DNA of 64,000 nucleotides from Deltaproteobacteria bacterium (GTDB lineage Bacteria; SAR324; NAC60-12): assembly GCA_002685535.1 (NCBI GenBank), contig NYXK01000105.1, positions 52,785-116,784 of the forward strand, written 5' to 3'. Positions 22,814 through 34,411 of the stretch are shown one piece after another. How positions within the stretch are numbered: the first letter of the stretch is position 1; every line of letters starts with the position of its first letter. The notes under the pieces were generated by a model. It saw only the letters and a list, made by a program, of their open reading frames with translations. It was not told the DNA's origin and searched no databases. A program made the position numbers and the translations under genes.

Positions 22814-23694
22814 GGCGGCGTATTTCCTCTCTGAAGCGCTGACCGAATAATCTCGAGAGCCTAATGATCTCGGATCAATCCTTCAAGGACGCCTACAGAT
22901 CCCGCCTTCTCTTCAGCAGAAGTAAAGATGAGCCGCAAGTTAAACGCAAGTGATGATGCTGGCCTGCAATCGGGGGTTTTCAGCAATCGACAACAAACAA
23001 TGACCGAACCGTCCAAGATGGAGAAAGCAGTCTAAGTCAATGGTCATTCATGTGGATATGAATCTTTACTTGTATTCTTTCAGCCTACCCAGATATATCC
23101 TTTTACCTTAGTATCTCAGGCTGGTTGGCCGCAGATTCGGGGCTGACACACAAAGGAGTAACAAACATGTATATCTCTTGATTCACCACTTCTCAACACT
23201 GATCAACGAATCATAGGCTTATGGTTTCCCAGTAGGATGGATCGCATAACTTTGCGCCGCATCCTGTGTATGATAATCATGATTGAGCTGTTGGTTTTCG
23301 GTGGAGGCGGCTCGTAAAAGTTTGAAGTCAGCGTTGGAGTTTCGAGTCTGGCCGTCGCCTCGACCCCTTTTTGGGGCGGCTCGCTTAGCGAAGGTACAGT
23401 GAAAGCTACCACATTTGTTTGATTTGGTGGTTTTGGTGTGATGGCGTTCTTTGAATGAGACCACTAGATATGTATTCTGGTATTGAAGTGTACTGGTATA
23501 TCCTCCGCCAAGTTAACATGCTCCATCGCTATGCATGGAATTAATATATACATCAAATATTACATGGATCCCTTATCCATCTATGCCCATTGCGCCAACA
23601 GAATACCTCTCTCCCAAATCATGAACTCCATCGCTATGCTCGTTCAATATATCCGCACTCCAAAACCAAGTACCTTCCAGCCCAGAGTCCGCAA
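22814..23694. other. Intergenic between PPxY genes C and B
   Basis: Holds the promoter of gene C and the 3' region of gene B. No further gene is supported. Confidence 0.45.
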
Positions 23695-24190
23695 TCAATT
23701 CCCATCACAGTCCCCACTCGTACTCCCATCGCTCCACCTCACACAGAAACTGTTCCCCCTCCCCCAATGAAAAACCGTTCCAAAAACCACCAGCGGAATG
23801 ATGATTATCACAACCGTCGCCATACAGAAACAGATGATTCTCCTCCTGTTGTACTTTTTCTGGTTGTAATACTTATTCGTCGAAGTATTGCGAGGGTAAT
23901 TTATCAGATTTGAGGAGGAGCGATAAGTGATGTTTGTTGCTACTGTCTTGAGAGGCGTGATAGGTGCGTTATGTGGGTAGTTGTGTTGTGATTGGAAGCA
24001 TGGTGGGAGACCAGCTTCGGGGTCGCGGATGTGGAAGTTGTAGGCTGGTGGTGGGGTTGTGGGATACTAGGTAATCTATTAGTCTTTTGGAACTTGTGAT
24101 ATATGATGAGTGCGCACTTACGTCTGCGAAGGGATTCGACGGGTGGAAAGGCTGTAGTGTATTTGGATCTTCTCTCGATAATTCCGCCAT
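23695..24190 (-). CDS. Small PPxY/transmembrane protein B (146 aa, two exons)
   Basis: Exon 1 is 24122-24190 (23 codons, starting MAELSREDPN). The intron is 24067-24121 (55 bp, GTAAGT ... ACCTAG, phase 0), and exon 2 is 23695-24066. The PPxY motif is TPPPAYN, directly after the intron. A Tyr/Asn-rich region ends in the basic block KKYNRRR. One hydrophobic helix (CMATVVIIIIPLVVFGTVF) follows, then HWGRGN and a tail with two Cys. The post-helix HWGRGN resembles NWGRPS in the PPxY gene at 7.7 kb. Likely a membrane-anchored WW-domain ligand; function inferred from motif only. Confidence 0.6.
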
Positions 24191-25366
24191 CTTCGTCTCG
24201 TCTAGCTACCGGTAGTAAACAATCTATCGATGTTTTTTTGGTGCGGACGAGCAAATTGTGGAGAAAGTGCAAGGAGCAAGCGGTCTGTTTCAACGCAGCA
24301 AAAGTCCGATAATTCGATTGGGAATAAATTGCCTTCTAAATCGCCGGCGCGGTACGTGATACATATACAGTCGCATCATCACGATGTTGGTTGGTATCCA
24401 CCACTCCTTCGGCCGTGGTTGGTGGCTGCGCTGGCTGAGTAAGGCTGTGGAAGGGGTGCTGAGCCTCAAAGGAATGCTGAGATGGGAAAGAGATTCGGGG
24501 TCGCAGATGAGATCCTGTTGGAGAAAGAGCCTGACAATGCAGTACTTAGGGGGCGTGAGGCCCACTGAAGGGCAAGGCACGGTACGATAATCGTTGCTAT
24601 TCGGGGGGTTGTTGGTGCCGCTGAGTATCACGTTTTAGGATGTGGCACGTGCTCTGGGAGTTTGACGTGAAATTCGGGTGGCTTTTCTCGTACCGAACAC
24701 ATCAGCAAGCCTCTGCGGCGTTAGGCTGGGCTCATCCTGTCTTCACATCAGCAATAAGGTACTGATACGAGTACGGCATTGAAATCATTCTCGGTGCCGA
24801 TTGAAGTCTGGTGATGTGTGTTCGTACGGAGGTCTTCAAAAGAGGAAGCTTTCCGAAGCTTTACATCGCGTCTTGAACCATGATTCAAGCATCCCCGGGA
24901 TCCCCGACATCAATCAACTGCCGTGATGCCGAGCAACCGTCTTTTCTGGGGAAATCGAGATGCATCGGCTCACGATATAACAGCACCAATAAGGTGTCCC
25001 GCGTGCCTGACCATCATCACCGGCTTAAGAAGAAGTCTGCAAGGGTCACGTATTTAGTCGCTACCCCTCATTCTCTCCTCCTCCGCATTTCTGGATGCAT
25101 ACGAAGGTTACGTGCAGGAAGGGTTCCGGAGCCAGGGAAACATTCCACGAATGAGTGGACGGAAACTCAAAGAGAGTGCAGAGTTTCGGTTCAAAGAATC
25201 GCCGAGACTTGGTGATGGGCTGGTAGGCGTGACACATGTGATGATGCTAATATGATCGAGGTCGCGGAGCCGGGAGAATGGTAATAGGCGGAAGCAGATA
25301 TATTATATTCCCAGGTTCTTGATCGTTTCGTTGTGTTTTATTCTCTGAAGTCACTCAATCCTTTTC
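24191..25366. other. Intergenic upstream of the GH79 gene
   Basis: No gene supported. A minus-strand frame near 24.3-24.6 kb includes PPKY but has no membrane helix or clean start. The right end (25.2-25.37 kb) is the GH79 promoter. Confidence 0.4.
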
Positions 25367-27018
25367 ATGATGTTTCTGTCTTTCAAACAAGTCGTTTGGC
25401 TTCTGTTGCCGGTATTGGCTCAAGGTGCCACGGTCAATTATACAATACCAGCATCTGCACCATCTGGAGCAGCAACGCTTGATCCTGCGCCTGTCGGAGT
25501 ATCGTGAGTTCTATTTCCAAAACTATGGAAGATATGAAATTGATCTGAACCCAGTTTCGAATTCTTCGCTTTCCCGTCATATTTCACGAACGTCACCGCG
25601 ACGAATCAATGCCTCAAGAACTTCGAGACAGTGACAGGAACATGGCCACCGATTCGAATCGGAGGAACGACACAGTATGCTCACATCCCATTCGGAGTAA
25701 TTAGAGTGCTGATGAGAATAGGGATCGTGCAAAATATGATGCTTCGTCTTCCGCGTACGTTGTGTACACTGTAGCCAATCCCACCGATGCGCCAGCCAAC
25801 CTGACATTTGGACCTTCGTTCATGTCTTTGGCTGCAACGTACCCCGGGACAGTGGTCGTTGGTGAGACTTTGTGGAGAATCAAACGGACAATTGCTGATG
25901 ATTGTAGGACTCAATCGTGGAAAGGATGATATCGCGAACACAATCGCTGCAGCGAAGGTGGCCAAGGATAGAATGAAGAACCTCCTAGCCATCGAGCTTG
26001 GAAACGAACCAGAATGTATGAGCACCCTCTATTCCGTTCCCTCTATCAAAAGACAGCCACCTAACAAACCCTAGATTATACAAAAGACGGTCAACCCATC
26101 GCCCTCAAAGCCGGCACCTGGGACCCACCTACCGACGCCGCCTCGCAAAACAACTGGATCCTCTCCGTCGGCACATCCCTCAACTCAAAGAACCTCATCC
26201 AAGCCGGAAACCACAACGAAGCACCCCCCAAATGGGGCGCCGAAGAACTAATCGCCACCCAAAACGCCACCGTCAAATCCTACGTCCACAATTACGCGCA
26301 CCACAACTATCCCGGCGGCAGCGTCTCAGGCCTCATGTCGCACGCCGGCATCTCCTCTAACATCAACATCTTCAAAGCTGATCTCGCTGCTGCTGCGACT
26401 ACAGGTAAGGAATATGTGCTTGGAGAGACGAACTCTGTTTCTGGTGGTGGTGCGAAGGATGTCAGTCCGCTCTTCGGCGCTGCGCTGTGGACGATGGACT
26501 ACGTTCTTCGAGCATCCAATGCCGGGATCAAGAGAACGTATTTCCACCACGGGACTGTAGGATTGTGCTATTATTGCTGGTGGGGGAGATATAGCATGGG
26601 AGCGCCGTACTACGGTGCGTACGCTGCCACGGAGGCGATGGCGGGTGGGAAATACATCTCTGCTGTTGATGCTGGTACGACGAGTTATGCCGTTTATGCG
26701 GTCTATGACGAGGCGAAGAAACCGATTAAACTCGTTTTATATAATTCAGATTTTTATTCTGGGAGTGGGACGAGGGGCAGTCAGACGTTTGCGCTTGATG
26801 GGTTGACAGGGGCGACGGCCACGGGTAGGAGATTGACGGCTGCTAGTGCGAGTACCCGGGTCGATACAGGGGGTGTAGTTAGTTTTGGGGGGAAGACTTT
26901 TGCGCAGGGGACTTGTGTTGAGGGTGGTAGTGAGGTGGTTGAGAGTGTAAATGTTGTTGGTGGGAAGGCGAGTTTTACGGTGCTTGCTTCGGAGGCAATG
27001 GTGGTGTATTTGCAGTAG
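25367..27018 (+). CDS. Secreted GH79 beta-glucuronidase-like glycoside hydrolase
   Basis: ATG at 25367, with a second ATG next to it. The signal peptide runs to about ...LLLPVLAQG. Exon joints restore the frame: GVS to FEFFAF, GTTQ to DRAKYD, TVVV to GLNRGK, GNEPE to YYTKDG. The acid/base Glu is in ELGNEPE and the nucleophile Glu is in VLGETNS, the pair expected in clan GH-A family 79. The C-terminal part (GKYISAVDAGTTSYAVYAVYD to the end) matches the beta-domain usual for GH79. Family members remove glucuronic or 4-O-methylglucuronic acid from proteoglycan side chains. It lies 0.8 kb upstream of, and in the same direction as, a GH43 galactanase, so arabinogalactan-protein side chains are a plausible substrate. 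Confidence 0.85.
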
Positions 27019-27810
27019 GCGAGAGACAGCTGCCGACTTTGCTAGAAATATGGGTTCCTGAGGAGAGATTTCGACAGCTAGCGATGAGGTCGGTAGTTAA
27101 TGTCAATACAAAAGCTCTCAGTTGTGTTTGTCTCGGGATTCTCACTTTAGCTCAAGCCCAATCACTGATTTCATTGGTGCATCTGATTTTCTATGTACCT
27201 GAATCCACACCACCTCCAACGGGGATGAGCGGGGATCGATAGAAGCATGGCAAAGGTTGCATCGGTAAGGTGGATCGATCGTCAAACTCAGCACTTGATT
27301 CGTAAACCACCTTCCTAATCCTCAACACGACACCCATAAAAATGTCACAGACACCTACTCAGCGTTCATTCTTCGGAAACCGGATGAACCCTCGGGGTAT
27401 AACTCCACTTTTTAAGCAGCCACATGACAGCAACTCCCGGGCTCTAAGGGCGGGAGCGGGGTTTAGCCTTATTTTCGTCTGGGGGTGTAGGGGATACGAG
27501 GTGGTCTTATGGGATTTTTGCGATGAGGTTGGACTCGGCAGAGAGGAAATATGGAGTAGGTATTAGGCACGCGGTGCGGAGCGCTATGGGATATCGTGAA
27601 CCTTGAATTGTGGTGTGGGTGTGGTTATTGTGGGGTAATATATCCGAGGGTGGTTTGGGTATATAAAGTTCGATGGGTGTTTGGATGTTTTTGGCTTTGT
27701 GGAAGATTAGATCAGCATCCTGGTCTTTGATCGAACATTGAAAGTCTTCGGTTTAATCAACTTACCCTTCTAAAATCGATTGGGATTCTCTTGCAGGTGA
27801 ACGAAGAAGG
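27019..27810. other. Spacer and promoter between the GH79 and GH43 genes
   Basis: No gene seen. A TATATAAAG stretch at about 27.66 kb is a candidate core promoter for the GH43 gene about 150 bp downstream. Confidence 0.45.
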
Positions 27811-29945
27811 ATGATTTTCATATCTTTTGCATTGGCAGCCTGTCTGGCGCTGCTTGTGGGATTTGGGGATGCGAGTATACAGATTGTATGGTCCTCCTTT
27901 TCCTCGCTTGCTGTCAGAATTCCATCAAGAAAGATCTCTACTGTTCTTTGGTGTAGAAAGATAATTCTGAGCTGACGAAACACTTCAATACCAGATCCCC
28001 GGCGCAACGATCACTGCCAAAGGAACGAACCAGCATCTCCAAGCTCATGGTGGTGGCATCATTGAGGTCAACAATCTCTTCTACCTCATCGGAGAGAACA
28101 AATTAAACGGCTCAGCATTCCAAAGCATCAACTGCTACTCCAGCCCCGTTCGTCTCCGTCTCTCCCTATACCCATCTCCTCAAAACTCCTCTCCCCTATC
28201 CCTCCCTCTCCATCCACACCAAACTAACCCAACCCTCCCCAAAACAGGATCTCGTAACCTGGACCTTTGTCTCCAAACTCCTCACCCTCCAATCCTCCGG
28301 CGACCTCGGCCCAAACCGCGTCGTCGAGCGCCCGCACGTAATCTACAACGACAAGACGAAGAAATACGTCATGTGGATGCACATCGACAGTAGCAATTAT
28401 GGGGAGGCGAAGGCTGGATGGGCCACGAGTGATTCGGTGTGTGGGAGTTATACGTATGGGGGGTCGGTGCAGCCGCTTGGGTACCAGAGTAGGGATCTAA
28501 ATTTGTTTAAAGGTGTGTTTTCTGATTGCTGTTGTGGGGATTTTGAGGAGAGAGGATGAGGAGGGGATTGCTAATGTGTTGAGGTATAGATACGGACGGA
28601 TCGGCGTATCTACTTACTGAAGATGTGAGTTGGCTCCGCGTGTTGAAGAGTATCCGACTATGCAGATGCAGATGCTGATGATAGTTCAAGCGAGTCAATG
28701 GCCTCCGAATCGACAGACTCTCAGATGATTACCTCACCGTCCTGTCTCCTGTCTATCTCTGGCCAGAATTGTACAGCTATGAGGCATCGGCAATATACAA
28801 GAATGGGAATACGTATTTCATGTTTGCGTCAGATCAGAGCGGTTGGGGTATGTACTCACTTTCCTTTTGTCTTCATCCTCCTCCTCTGGCATCATCCTCT
28901 CTTTTCGTTTCTGACTACTTGGTGTTGGTGATGTCTTGAGGGAGCAGGGTAAAATATTGGGATATGAGATGGGCTGCGCTGATGGCAGAACAGATCCGAA
29001 CGATAACATCTACTGTACTTCTACCAGCCTGACCGGGCCTTGGTCCGCATGGAAGACTTTCGCCACGGCGGGATCGAAGACATATAATTCGCAGACTGGG
29101 GCGGTAGTGAATATAAGAGGGGTTCCGATGTAAGATATAATATTCCCGATGTCTCCCTCAACTCAACGAGATACAAGGGGTCTTGAAGGAGAGAGTGAAG
29201 AGCTGAGGACGATGAAGACAAATGAGATTGTAGGGCTGACGACTATCATTTAGGTACATGGGTGATCGCTGGAAGAAAGATAACCTCATGACAACCACCT
29301 ACGTCTGGCTCCCCCTCGAGCTATCTGGCACGACAGCGACAATGGTAAGACCTTCGCCCTTCCGTTCTCGTTCCTAAACTTCACTGCGCCCACAGAAAAG
29401 CTAACCCCTACAGGCCAACCGCGTAAACTGGATCCTTAACCTCTCCGCCGGTACCTGGTCCCCCGGCCCCTCCGAAACAACCCCCGAAGCCGAATCGAGC
29501 ACCAACACACTATCATCCGGCGCCAAATCCCTCGACTGCTCCGGCTGCTCCGGCACCAAAGACATCGGGTATATCGGCGGTCCACCAGGCGGGACTCTGA
29601 CGTTCACGAATGTGACGAGTTCGGTGGCGACGACGAGCACGATTAGGATTGCGTATATCAATGGGGATAGTACGCAGCGGTATGCGAATGTGGTTGTGAA
29701 TGGGGTGGGGAACGTGGTGGCGTTTGTGCCGACGGTGGGGAGTACGCCGATGAGTAGTACGTTGACGGTGCCGTTGAATAAGGGGAGTAATACGATTAGG
29801 TTTGAGGGGTATAATGGGGGTTGGGGTAAGCTTTTCGCCCTTTCTTCTTGATCCTGGTGTACAGAGGTTGGTGATGTGGAGTTGGTGCTGATGCTGATTT
29901 TGTGTAGGTCCTGATATTGACCGGTTGATGGTACCTATTTCGTAG
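27811..29945 (+). CDS. Secreted GH43 exo-beta-1,3-galactanase-like enzyme with C-terminal carbohydrate-binding domain
   Basis: Starts ATG 27811; signal peptide MIFISFALAACLALLVGFGDA. Exon 1 ends SIQI, exon 2 starts IPGATITAKG. The GH43 five-blade propeller shows QAHGGGII, RVVERPHVIYN, YSYEASAIYKNG and NSQTGAVV followed by MYMGDRWKKDN, the pattern of galactan 1,3-beta-galactosidases (subfamily 24). A linker with SLDCSGCSG leads to a CBM35-like beta-sandwich (DIGYIGGPPGGTLTF to NTIRFEGYNGGWG/PDIDRLMV). It has about seven introns and a mature length of about 450 residues. The enzyme trims beta-1,3-galactan main chains of type II arabinogalactan. Together with the GH79 gene just upstream it makes a matching pair. 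Exon edges in 28.1-28.9 kb are approximate. Confidence 0.82.
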
Positions 29946-30106
29946 GACGAAGATATCTTGTGGGTAGCAAGCTCTGAGGGGGGCAGGTAAAGGGATTGAA
30001 GGAGTGAAAGCATCGAAGTGGATGGAATGACTATGTACGCAGTACAGGCGCTCGCTTGGTTTCCGGCGCAAGTGCATTGAAACATCCGCTAAGCAAATCA
30101 ATGGAA

Positions 30107-31063
30107 TCATGCCTCGACTGTTGAAAACAACGTTTGATTCTCTGCGGCAGGCTGTAACGTTTTCGCAAGATCGACGAGTCTCTCCAGCACTGCCATCTCC
30201 TCGTGATCATTGATCGTGAGATCAACGAGACAACTGAATGAGGCGGCATAGGTGCATTTGTACAGACCTGTCGAAGCAGTATGTCTAGGTTGTCGAATTT
30301 GCCAGGGTCGACGATTCGTAGTGGTGATAGTTCGATGCGGCTTTGTTTTATGGCTGATTCGGTGGCTTCTTCGTATTGTGCGCCGATCATGCGGAGGCGG
30401 AGATATTTTGCGAGGACCGTTGAGCAGAGGAGGGAGAGTTGGCCGTCGAGTGGGTCGTCCCGTCCTGTGTATCTGTATCGGCAAGGAATCTCGACGGTAG
30501 TGATCGCTCGTGCCTTCAGTGCGAAGGTGCCAATTTGTAACTCAATGTCTGAAAATTTGGCCTGGTCGATTGTTTCGTACATGAGAGTCGTCGAGACCCA
30601 AATATATCCTGTGGCACAAGTGCTGATGGAATAGAGCGAGCCATTTGAAGTGTTTCGCTTCTGGACGAATGCTTTGGAGCCGTAGACTCGAATGTCTGCG
30701 AAGTTTGCAGTGAGGTCGGAACCATATTTTCCAAGAAACTTCTCATCGTTGACGTCAAGATCAGGTATGTCGATTCCTGAGTCCGTCCTTGATGTTATGA
30801 AGAACATGGGCTCTGTCATGAAGTTGGTGTCGATTGTTCCATCTTGGACACGGCTTATCCTCAGCCTTTGGCTTGAGACTAGCTGGGTTAGCTTCAATAC
30901 GATACACCAATGAGAAGAATCTTGACATACATTCTGTAGAGACAGCGGCTTCCTGTATAAGGTCTGGCAACTCAGCAAAGACCTTCTCATTCTGGGACGT
31001 AACATCAATAAGCGATGGCGCTCGGCTTCTCGAAGTAACGTAGATTTCGTCCTCGAAACTCAT
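30107..31063 (-). CDS. Hypothetical protein of about 290 aa
   Basis: The start is probably ATG 31063 (aacATGagt, MSFEDEIYV); an in-frame ATG also exists at 31117. Exon 1 ends VSTE, and an intron (GTATGT ... GCTAACCCAGCTAG) leads to SSQRLRISRVQDG. The main body includes FFITSRTDSGIDIPDLDVNDEK and ends near DNLDILLRQ. The C-terminus is unresolved. A direct read continues with a basic tail to 30031. Another frame carries a better-looking amphipathic end (DHEEMAVLERLVDLAKTLQP) to a stop at 30107, but I could not find a clean intron joining it. No domain, signal peptide or membrane span is recognised. Confidence 0.5.
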
Positions 31064-32095
31064 GTTTGCGATTCCGAAACAGTATAGATCATCAGAGTAA
31101 GCCAGGAACAGAAACATGGGAGGACAAGCTTATCTACGAAGCAGATAACGGTGAGTGTTTGCGTTGTCAGGCTCTGAGCTCGTATTTGATGCTCGCTAAA
31201 TATAGATGCGGCGGGGTTGTGAGGAATACGAGGATGAGGGCGAATGGGATTGATGAGGGAAATCTGAAACGAAGGTTCAGATGCAGTCGAGAACATGCAG
31301 ACAGACAGGGCCATCAGGAACTGGATTCTTGCCTTTGGGTAAGATGCGCGATGACAGCATCTGCTGGTTGGAGTGAGAGACACAGTCACGTGATTCCGAT
31401 GTGAGAATTACTTCTGAATGGTTCCCGAGAACTAGAGTCTGGTGAAAATAAGTGCATTTGGAATACGACCACATCAATTTCAGCTCGAGGAGTCCTTGCT
31501 TGCTCTTGTCTTGCTTGTATGCTCAGCACCATTGACGCTGCCCATGCACTCGGTGAGCTGAGCACGCTCAGCGAGGACTACTGCGCCCTGGCTTCGATCA
31601 TGGTCCATACAAATGAGAGCAAATTGAGTAAACACGGAAATCAAAGAAACAAAAAAACACAACTCCAAGATGTAAACAAAAGCTGTAGCGAAGCGAAAAA
31701 TTGACGTGGTGAGGAGTCATTGATATCCTTCCATCAACAGGGATTCGCGTCAATTTCGTGAAATTCATGCAAAGGAGAACAACCCCACAATTAGGAAGGG
31801 AGGGGAAGAAATTAAGAAACTTCTTTCGTCAAAACATTGTCCAGTTGCATCTTCATTTTTGGAAGCTCAGTATAGTCAGATCATATCGAACCTATCCTGC
31901 TGTCGTTGTCACGTTGAGTGAAGAAGGAAGTCCATCACAAAGCTCAGGGGACACAAAGGGGTTCACCAAACCGCGTCACTCCAACAGCCGAGGCGCGTCC
32001 AAGAATCTTCCGGGAATCTCCCCACGATCTTCAACATTCCTCTTTGAGCATTGCTCCTCGACAACACCTTGCACAACGCCAATTCGAGATATACA
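31064..32095. other. Divergent promoter region
   Basis: Lies between two divergent genes. Short frames on both strands show no motif. The region before 32096 is the leader of the AT-hook/transmembrane gene. Confidence 0.45.
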
Positions 32096-33207
32096 ATGTC
32101 TGCAGAGGTCGCAAAGAAGAGAGGGAGACCGAAGAAGGTCATCTCTGATCCTGTTGAGGTGGAATTGCCGGAGACCACGAAGAAAGCGACGACTCGGGCA
32201 AAATCTACCAAGACGGCAACGAAGACGGTGAAAGCTGCCTCAGCGACGCCTGCGAAGGCTACTACAGTAAAAAAGAGTGCTTCAAAAGCTGCCGGAACAT
32301 CTGCGGCGCCGAAGACAGCTACAAAGAGTGCTGCGCCGAGTGTGAAAGCTGTGGAGAAACCCTTTGTTGCGAAACCTACGCCTACTACACCTACGACGTC
32401 GAAGATATTGGAGCAAGTGAAGGAATTGGAGGAGAAGAAAGCAGCTGAAGTACTAGAATCTATGAAGGGAACAACGACGACAGCGGGCAAAGCGAAGGTT
32501 GAATCGGTAGCAGAGCCAGCTGAAGTCGAGGGCTTACGGCAGCAATCGAGCTCCAAGTCATCTACAGAGCCGTCAAAGTCCCAGCCAACAATCGCAACCA
32601 AATCCGCAGCCCTATCATCACAACCCAAACCAATTCCCTCCCCATCCACGAAACCCACAGATCCAAAGCCCATCGCCAAAGCTCCACCTCCCCCTCCCCC
32701 TCCAACAAAATCAAAATCCACACCACCACCACCTCCCCCTCCCTCAGCAGCAAAACCAACACCAACACCGACACCTAAACCACACGTCCCAATCGCCGAG
32801 CTGAACTCCGCCATCGTATCGAATATCACGACTCGAGCGGGCGCAAAGCCAAATGCGGCGGGTAGTAGGCAGTTACCGAAGAATTACAAGCCGGTGGCGA
32901 GGAAGGTTACGATGGCGATTGTGGCGCTCCCGATTGCGATTGTGACGAGTTATGTGCTTTATCAGAGATGTGAGTTTTGATTTTCCTTGTCCCTGGGACT
33001 TTGTGTTGTGAGGGGGAATGAGTGCATGATTTTGGATTTTTGGGGTGTGTGTGATACGGTGCTAATGAGTTATTTGTAGTGGTTCTAGGAGAGGAGAAGA
33101 AGTTGTTTCCGATGCCGAAGCAGAGTGTAAATGCTGGTGGAGAGGTGAAGACTGAGCCGCCGAGTTCGAGTTCGAGTTCGAGTTCGGGTCCGGCATCGAG
33201 TCAGTAG
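32096..33207 (+). CDS. AT-hook-like N-terminus, Pro-rich linker and C-terminal transmembrane helix
   Basis: ATG 32096 (acaATGtc). Residues about 7-14 read KKRGRPKK, an AT-hook/nuclear-localisation style motif. A Lys/Thr/Ala-rich linker follows, a short helical block (ILEQVKELEEKKAAEVLE), then Ser/Pro regions with two poly-Pro tracts. The conserved-looking part is near the end: PIAELNSAIVSN, then NYKPVARKVT, one hydrophobic helix (MAIVALPIAIVTSYVLYQR), an intron (GTGAGT ... TTGTAG), and LVLGEEKKLFP. It ends in a Ser run encoded by TTCGAG repeats. Length is about 340 residues. The tail-anchor layout suggests insertion in the ER, nuclear or mitochondrial outer membrane. A DNA-contacting membrane protein is a speculative reading; the basic motif might only be an import signal. 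Confidence 0.68.
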
Positions 33208-34411
33208 ATGTGCTGATGTAAACGGGATGGCATAATGGTAATGCTTAAGTCCTTGGGCGTGCATGCTCCAGACTAAGGTGTCTGTGATGTTGTGGTTTAA
33301 TTGCCGCCACTAATTGCTGAATGGCTCGATACAGGAGGGAAGCGGGAAGTCACGTCTATCAGATGTGAACATGATATGGTGGAGTAAGGCTGTTCAGCTC
33401 TGGGATGTGCATGTAAGAGGTGGAATGATCATGATTTGACGGTATGGTAAGATGTGTGGAATTGTACAGGAAATGAAATCTCAACATTTGATACCCCGCA
33501 CCTAAGACTTTCCTTCCCATTGTTGATTTCCGGGTTTGTCCTAAGTTTTGGGATCGGTGAAGCCGTTACCAAGATCATTTCAACTCTATCTTTACATTTC
33601 CTGCTATATCTAGGTAACTCTGCTATCTGAAAAGCGCCAACAAATTGAAGCTGCCATTGGGGACTTCGGTATTCGAGAACCCCCTGCATCTTGAATCAGA
33701 GCACAAGCAACCTCGGGTTCGCTTTCTATCACATTGGGCAAGTCAAATCAAGTCCAAGCGAAACAATCAAAGGGCAAGAAAATCAGTGGCTTATTTGTTA
33801 GCGTATGTAAATACAACAGGTAAGCAGCCCATAAGCTTAAAGTTCCGAGGGGACGGAAGTCATTGGTGTGTGTATTTCTTGGCTTCACAGTCGAGGCTTG
33901 GATGGCATGACATGTCAGCCCTGCCTTACGCATCTTCATGATATTCCGGGGACTATATTGTTTCTTTGGCAAGTCGTTGCGGAGCTTATCCGCAAGCATA
34001 TCTACGAGCCTGTATGATTGGATATGGACTTGCGAGGTGTAACTTGGAGGGGTCATGGCGCATAAGCGATTGTTTGTCTTGAATGCTGAAGAGGTGAGAT
34101 GGTCCTATGGTTGTGCTCCTTTGAGTTACCAAGCTGTACCTGAAGAGACTCGTGATTGACGGGAGTCACCCCTTCCTATCCCTATCAGATGCGGGGTTTC
34201 TGGATGCGGTGGTGCTCTCAAGCTAAGAAGGTGCGATGGCTGTGATACTCTAGTACTTGAAGGCGCTCTTTCCCGCAGATGAAGCATATCTACTTAATTC
34301 TATTCCTCCTCCTCTTCAAGGGGATATTTCCCCAGTTTATTCCAGACAAAAACAACATCACCTCATCCGAAAAACCCCAATCCACTCGCATCCACAACCC
34401 CAGCTACCAAG
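33208..34411. other. Intergenic upstream of the aldehyde dehydrogenase gene
   Basis: No gene supported on either strand. The C-rich segment at 34.3-34.41 kb is the likely 5' leader of the aldehyde dehydrogenase. Confidence 0.5.

Noticed and set aside
24290..24631. Minus-strand frame with PPKY, considered as a further PPxY gene
   Set aside because: No membrane helix, no clean start and no intron signal arranged as in the three neighbouring genes.
31963..32829. Long minus-strand open frame opposite the AT-hook/transmembrane gene
   Set aside because: Gly/Val-rich shadow of the Pro/Thr-rich coding strand; the plus strand has the ATG context, intron and conserved-looking helix.
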